This document shows, in pieces, positions 6,645-7,234 of a stretch of 7,234 nucleotides of DNA (positions are counted from its first letter, which is position 1; each line of letters begins with the position of its first letter). Source of the stretch: Ruminococcus sp. UBA3387 (GTDB lineage Bacteria > Bacillota > Clostridia > Oscillospirales > Ruminococcaceae); the NCBI GenBank assembly GCA_002358895.1, contig DEPR01000045.1:1-7234 (forward strand), read 5' to 3'. The notes beneath the pieces are model-generated. The model was not told where the DNA came from and searched no databases. It saw only the letters and a list, made by a program, of their open reading frames with translations. Made by a program: the position numbers and the translations under genes.

Positions 6645-6673
6645 TTGACAAAAGTATACCGATGTGGTATACT
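6645..6673 (+). promoter_or_regulatory. Promoter of the reverse rubrerythrin gene
   Basis: A perfect TTGACA (6645-6650) and TATACT (6668-6673, 5/6) are separated by the ideal 17 bp. Transcription should start near 6680, leaving a leader of about 77 nt. With A-tracts just upstream and a strong ribosome site, this looks like a very strong promoter that is controlled by the overlapping inverted repeat. Confidence 0.9.
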
Positions 6674-6675
6674 TT
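6651..6675. promoter_or_regulatory. Operator-like perfect inverted repeat in the rubrerythrin promoter
   Basis: Two perfect 10-base arms, AAAGTATACC (6651-6660) and GGTATACTTT (6666-6675), flank GATGT. The element fills the whole spacer and covers the -10, so a bound dimer would block RNA polymerase. The spacer is the normal 17 bp, not the stretched 19-20 bp used by MerR-type activators, which favours a repressor. It does not match the PerR or Rex consensus known to me; the cognate regulator is not in the window. Confidence 0.75.
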
Positions 6676-6680
6676 AATCA

Positions 6681-6697
6681 CAGGGAAAAAATCCCTG
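6681..6697 (+). promoter_or_regulatory. 5'-terminal stem-loop of the rubrerythrin leader
   Basis: CAGGGA and TCCCTG form a 6-bp stem around an A5 loop. It starts within about one base of the predicted transcription start, so the mRNA would begin with a hairpin. Such 5' hairpins are known to protect transcripts from 5'-dependent decay. There is no U-run after it, so it is not an attenuator. Confidence 0.55.
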
Positions 6698-6756
6698 AAA
6701 AGACTGGAACAAGAAAATGAAATTTTTATTTAATTTTGAAAGAGGAGGACATTATT

Positions 6757-7234
6757 ATGTCAAAGTTTGTATGTTCAATTTGCGGTTATATTCACGAAGG
6801 AGACGCTGCTCCTGAGTTCTGCCCACAGTGCAAGGCTCCTGCTGCTAAGTTCACAAAAATGGAAGAATCAGCTGAGCTTGTATGGGCTGACGAACACAAG
6901 GTAGGCATTGCACAGGGTCTTGACGAAGAAGTTATTGCAGGTCTCAAGGAAAACTTCAACGGTGAATGCTCAGAGGTTGGTATGTATCTTGCTATGGCAA
7001 GAGTTGCATACAGAGAGGGCTATCCTGAAGTTGGTCTTTACTATGAAAAGGCTGCCTGGGAAGAAGCTGAGCACGCTGCTAAGTTTGCAGAGCTTCTTGG
7101 TGAGGTTGTTACACCATCAACAAAGAAGAATCTTGAGCTGAGATACATGGCTGAAAACGGTGCTTGCGAAGGTAAGATGGTACTTGCAAGACGTGCTAAG
7201 GAGCTTGGTTACGACGCTATCCACGACACAGTTC
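6757..7234 (+). CDS. Reverse rubrerythrin (N-terminal rubredoxin, C-terminal ferritin-like diiron domain), 3' end cut by window
   Basis: Reverse rubrerythrins are cytoplasmic NADH-linked peroxidase/oxygen-reducing proteins of strict anaerobes that detoxify H2O2 and O2, fed by electrons through rubredoxin-type iron. 159 residues are visible. The rubredoxin domain (about 1-35) has four iron-ligand cysteines C6, C9, C22 and C25 (CxxC...CPxC). The ferritin-like four-helix domain starts near 50 and shows [16 protein letters not shown] (69-84, ligand E70), the ExxH ligand pair E103/H106 in [10 protein letters not shown], and E138 of the third helix. The final helix with the last DExxH-type ligands lies past the window end; roughly 20 residues are probably missing. 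The domain order is opposite to classical rubrerythrin. ATG start with AGGAGG (6743-6748) eight bases upstream. Codon use is strongly biased (GCT, CTT, GAA, AAG), as in highly expressed genes. Confidence 0.95.
   Translation, partial: MSKFVCSICGYIHEGDAAPEFCPQCKAPAAKFTKMEESAELVWADEHKVGIAQGLDEEVIAGLKENFNGECSEVGMYLAMARVAYREGYPEVGLYYEKAAWEEAEHAAKFAELLGEVVTPSTKKNLELRYMAENGACEGKMVLARRAKELGYDAIHDTV

Noticed and set aside
6651..6675. MerR-type activator site
   Set aside because: The promoter spacer is the normal 17 bp rather than 19-20 bp, so the DNA-twisting mechanism of MerR/SoxR activators would not be needed.
6681..6756. Riboswitch or attenuator in the 77-nt rubrerythrin leader
   Set aside because: Only a 6-bp hairpin without a following U-run is seen; no known riboswitch core is recognisable.
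6908..7141. 77-codon plus-strand open frame
   Set aside because: It overlaps the reverse rubrerythrin gene in another frame; the rubrerythrin frame holds all iron-ligand motifs.

Overview
The window looks like core chromosome of a low-to-moderate-GC anaerobic Firmicute of the class Clostridia, probably close to Ruminococcus/Oscillospiraceae. This is inferred from AT-rich spacers, strong GGAGG/AAAGGA ribosome sites, TTG and GTG starts, formate-tetrahydrofolate ligase, and a rubrerythrin with its rubredoxin domain at the N terminus. The genus cannot be fixed from the sequence alone. No phage, IS transposase, tRNA, rRNA or CRISPR is visible.

Layout, read right to left because most genes are on the minus strand. 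At the right end, a plus-strand reverse rubrerythrin gene (6757 to beyond 7234) runs off the window. It diverges from a minus-strand C_GCAxxG_C_C redox-protein gene (6084-6530) across a 226-bp control region. That region has a promoter for each gene, phased A-tracts, a perfect 10+10 bp inverted repeat inside the rubrerythrin promoter, and a small hairpin at the predicted 5' end of its mRNA. Next come a YitT-family membrane protein (5067-5954) and a HAD phosphatase (4404-5054), which form a tight pair. pyrE (3685-4341) has its own near-consensus promoter and a UUCG-loop terminator. A further promoter then starts fhs (1847-3517), followed by tsaE (1377-1823), tsaB (707-1411) and rpiB (250-693). 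These four are closely spaced or overlapping and form a probable operon. The left 249 bp hold no gene but carry two copies of a short dispersed hairpin repeat. A third copy lies directly behind the stop codon of the C_GCAxxG gene.

How the genes work together: fhs supplies 10-formyl-THF for purine and initiator-tRNA formylation; TsaE and TsaB are parts of the t6A37 tRNA-modification machinery; RpiB interconverts pentose phosphates leading to PRPP; PyrE consumes PRPP to make OMP. The right end concerns redox and oxidative-stress handling. The enzymes are ordinary housekeeping proteins and I see no evidence of an undescribed multi-gene system. The items most worth a second look are the operator-like palindrome in the rubrerythrin promoter and the three-copy repeat family.
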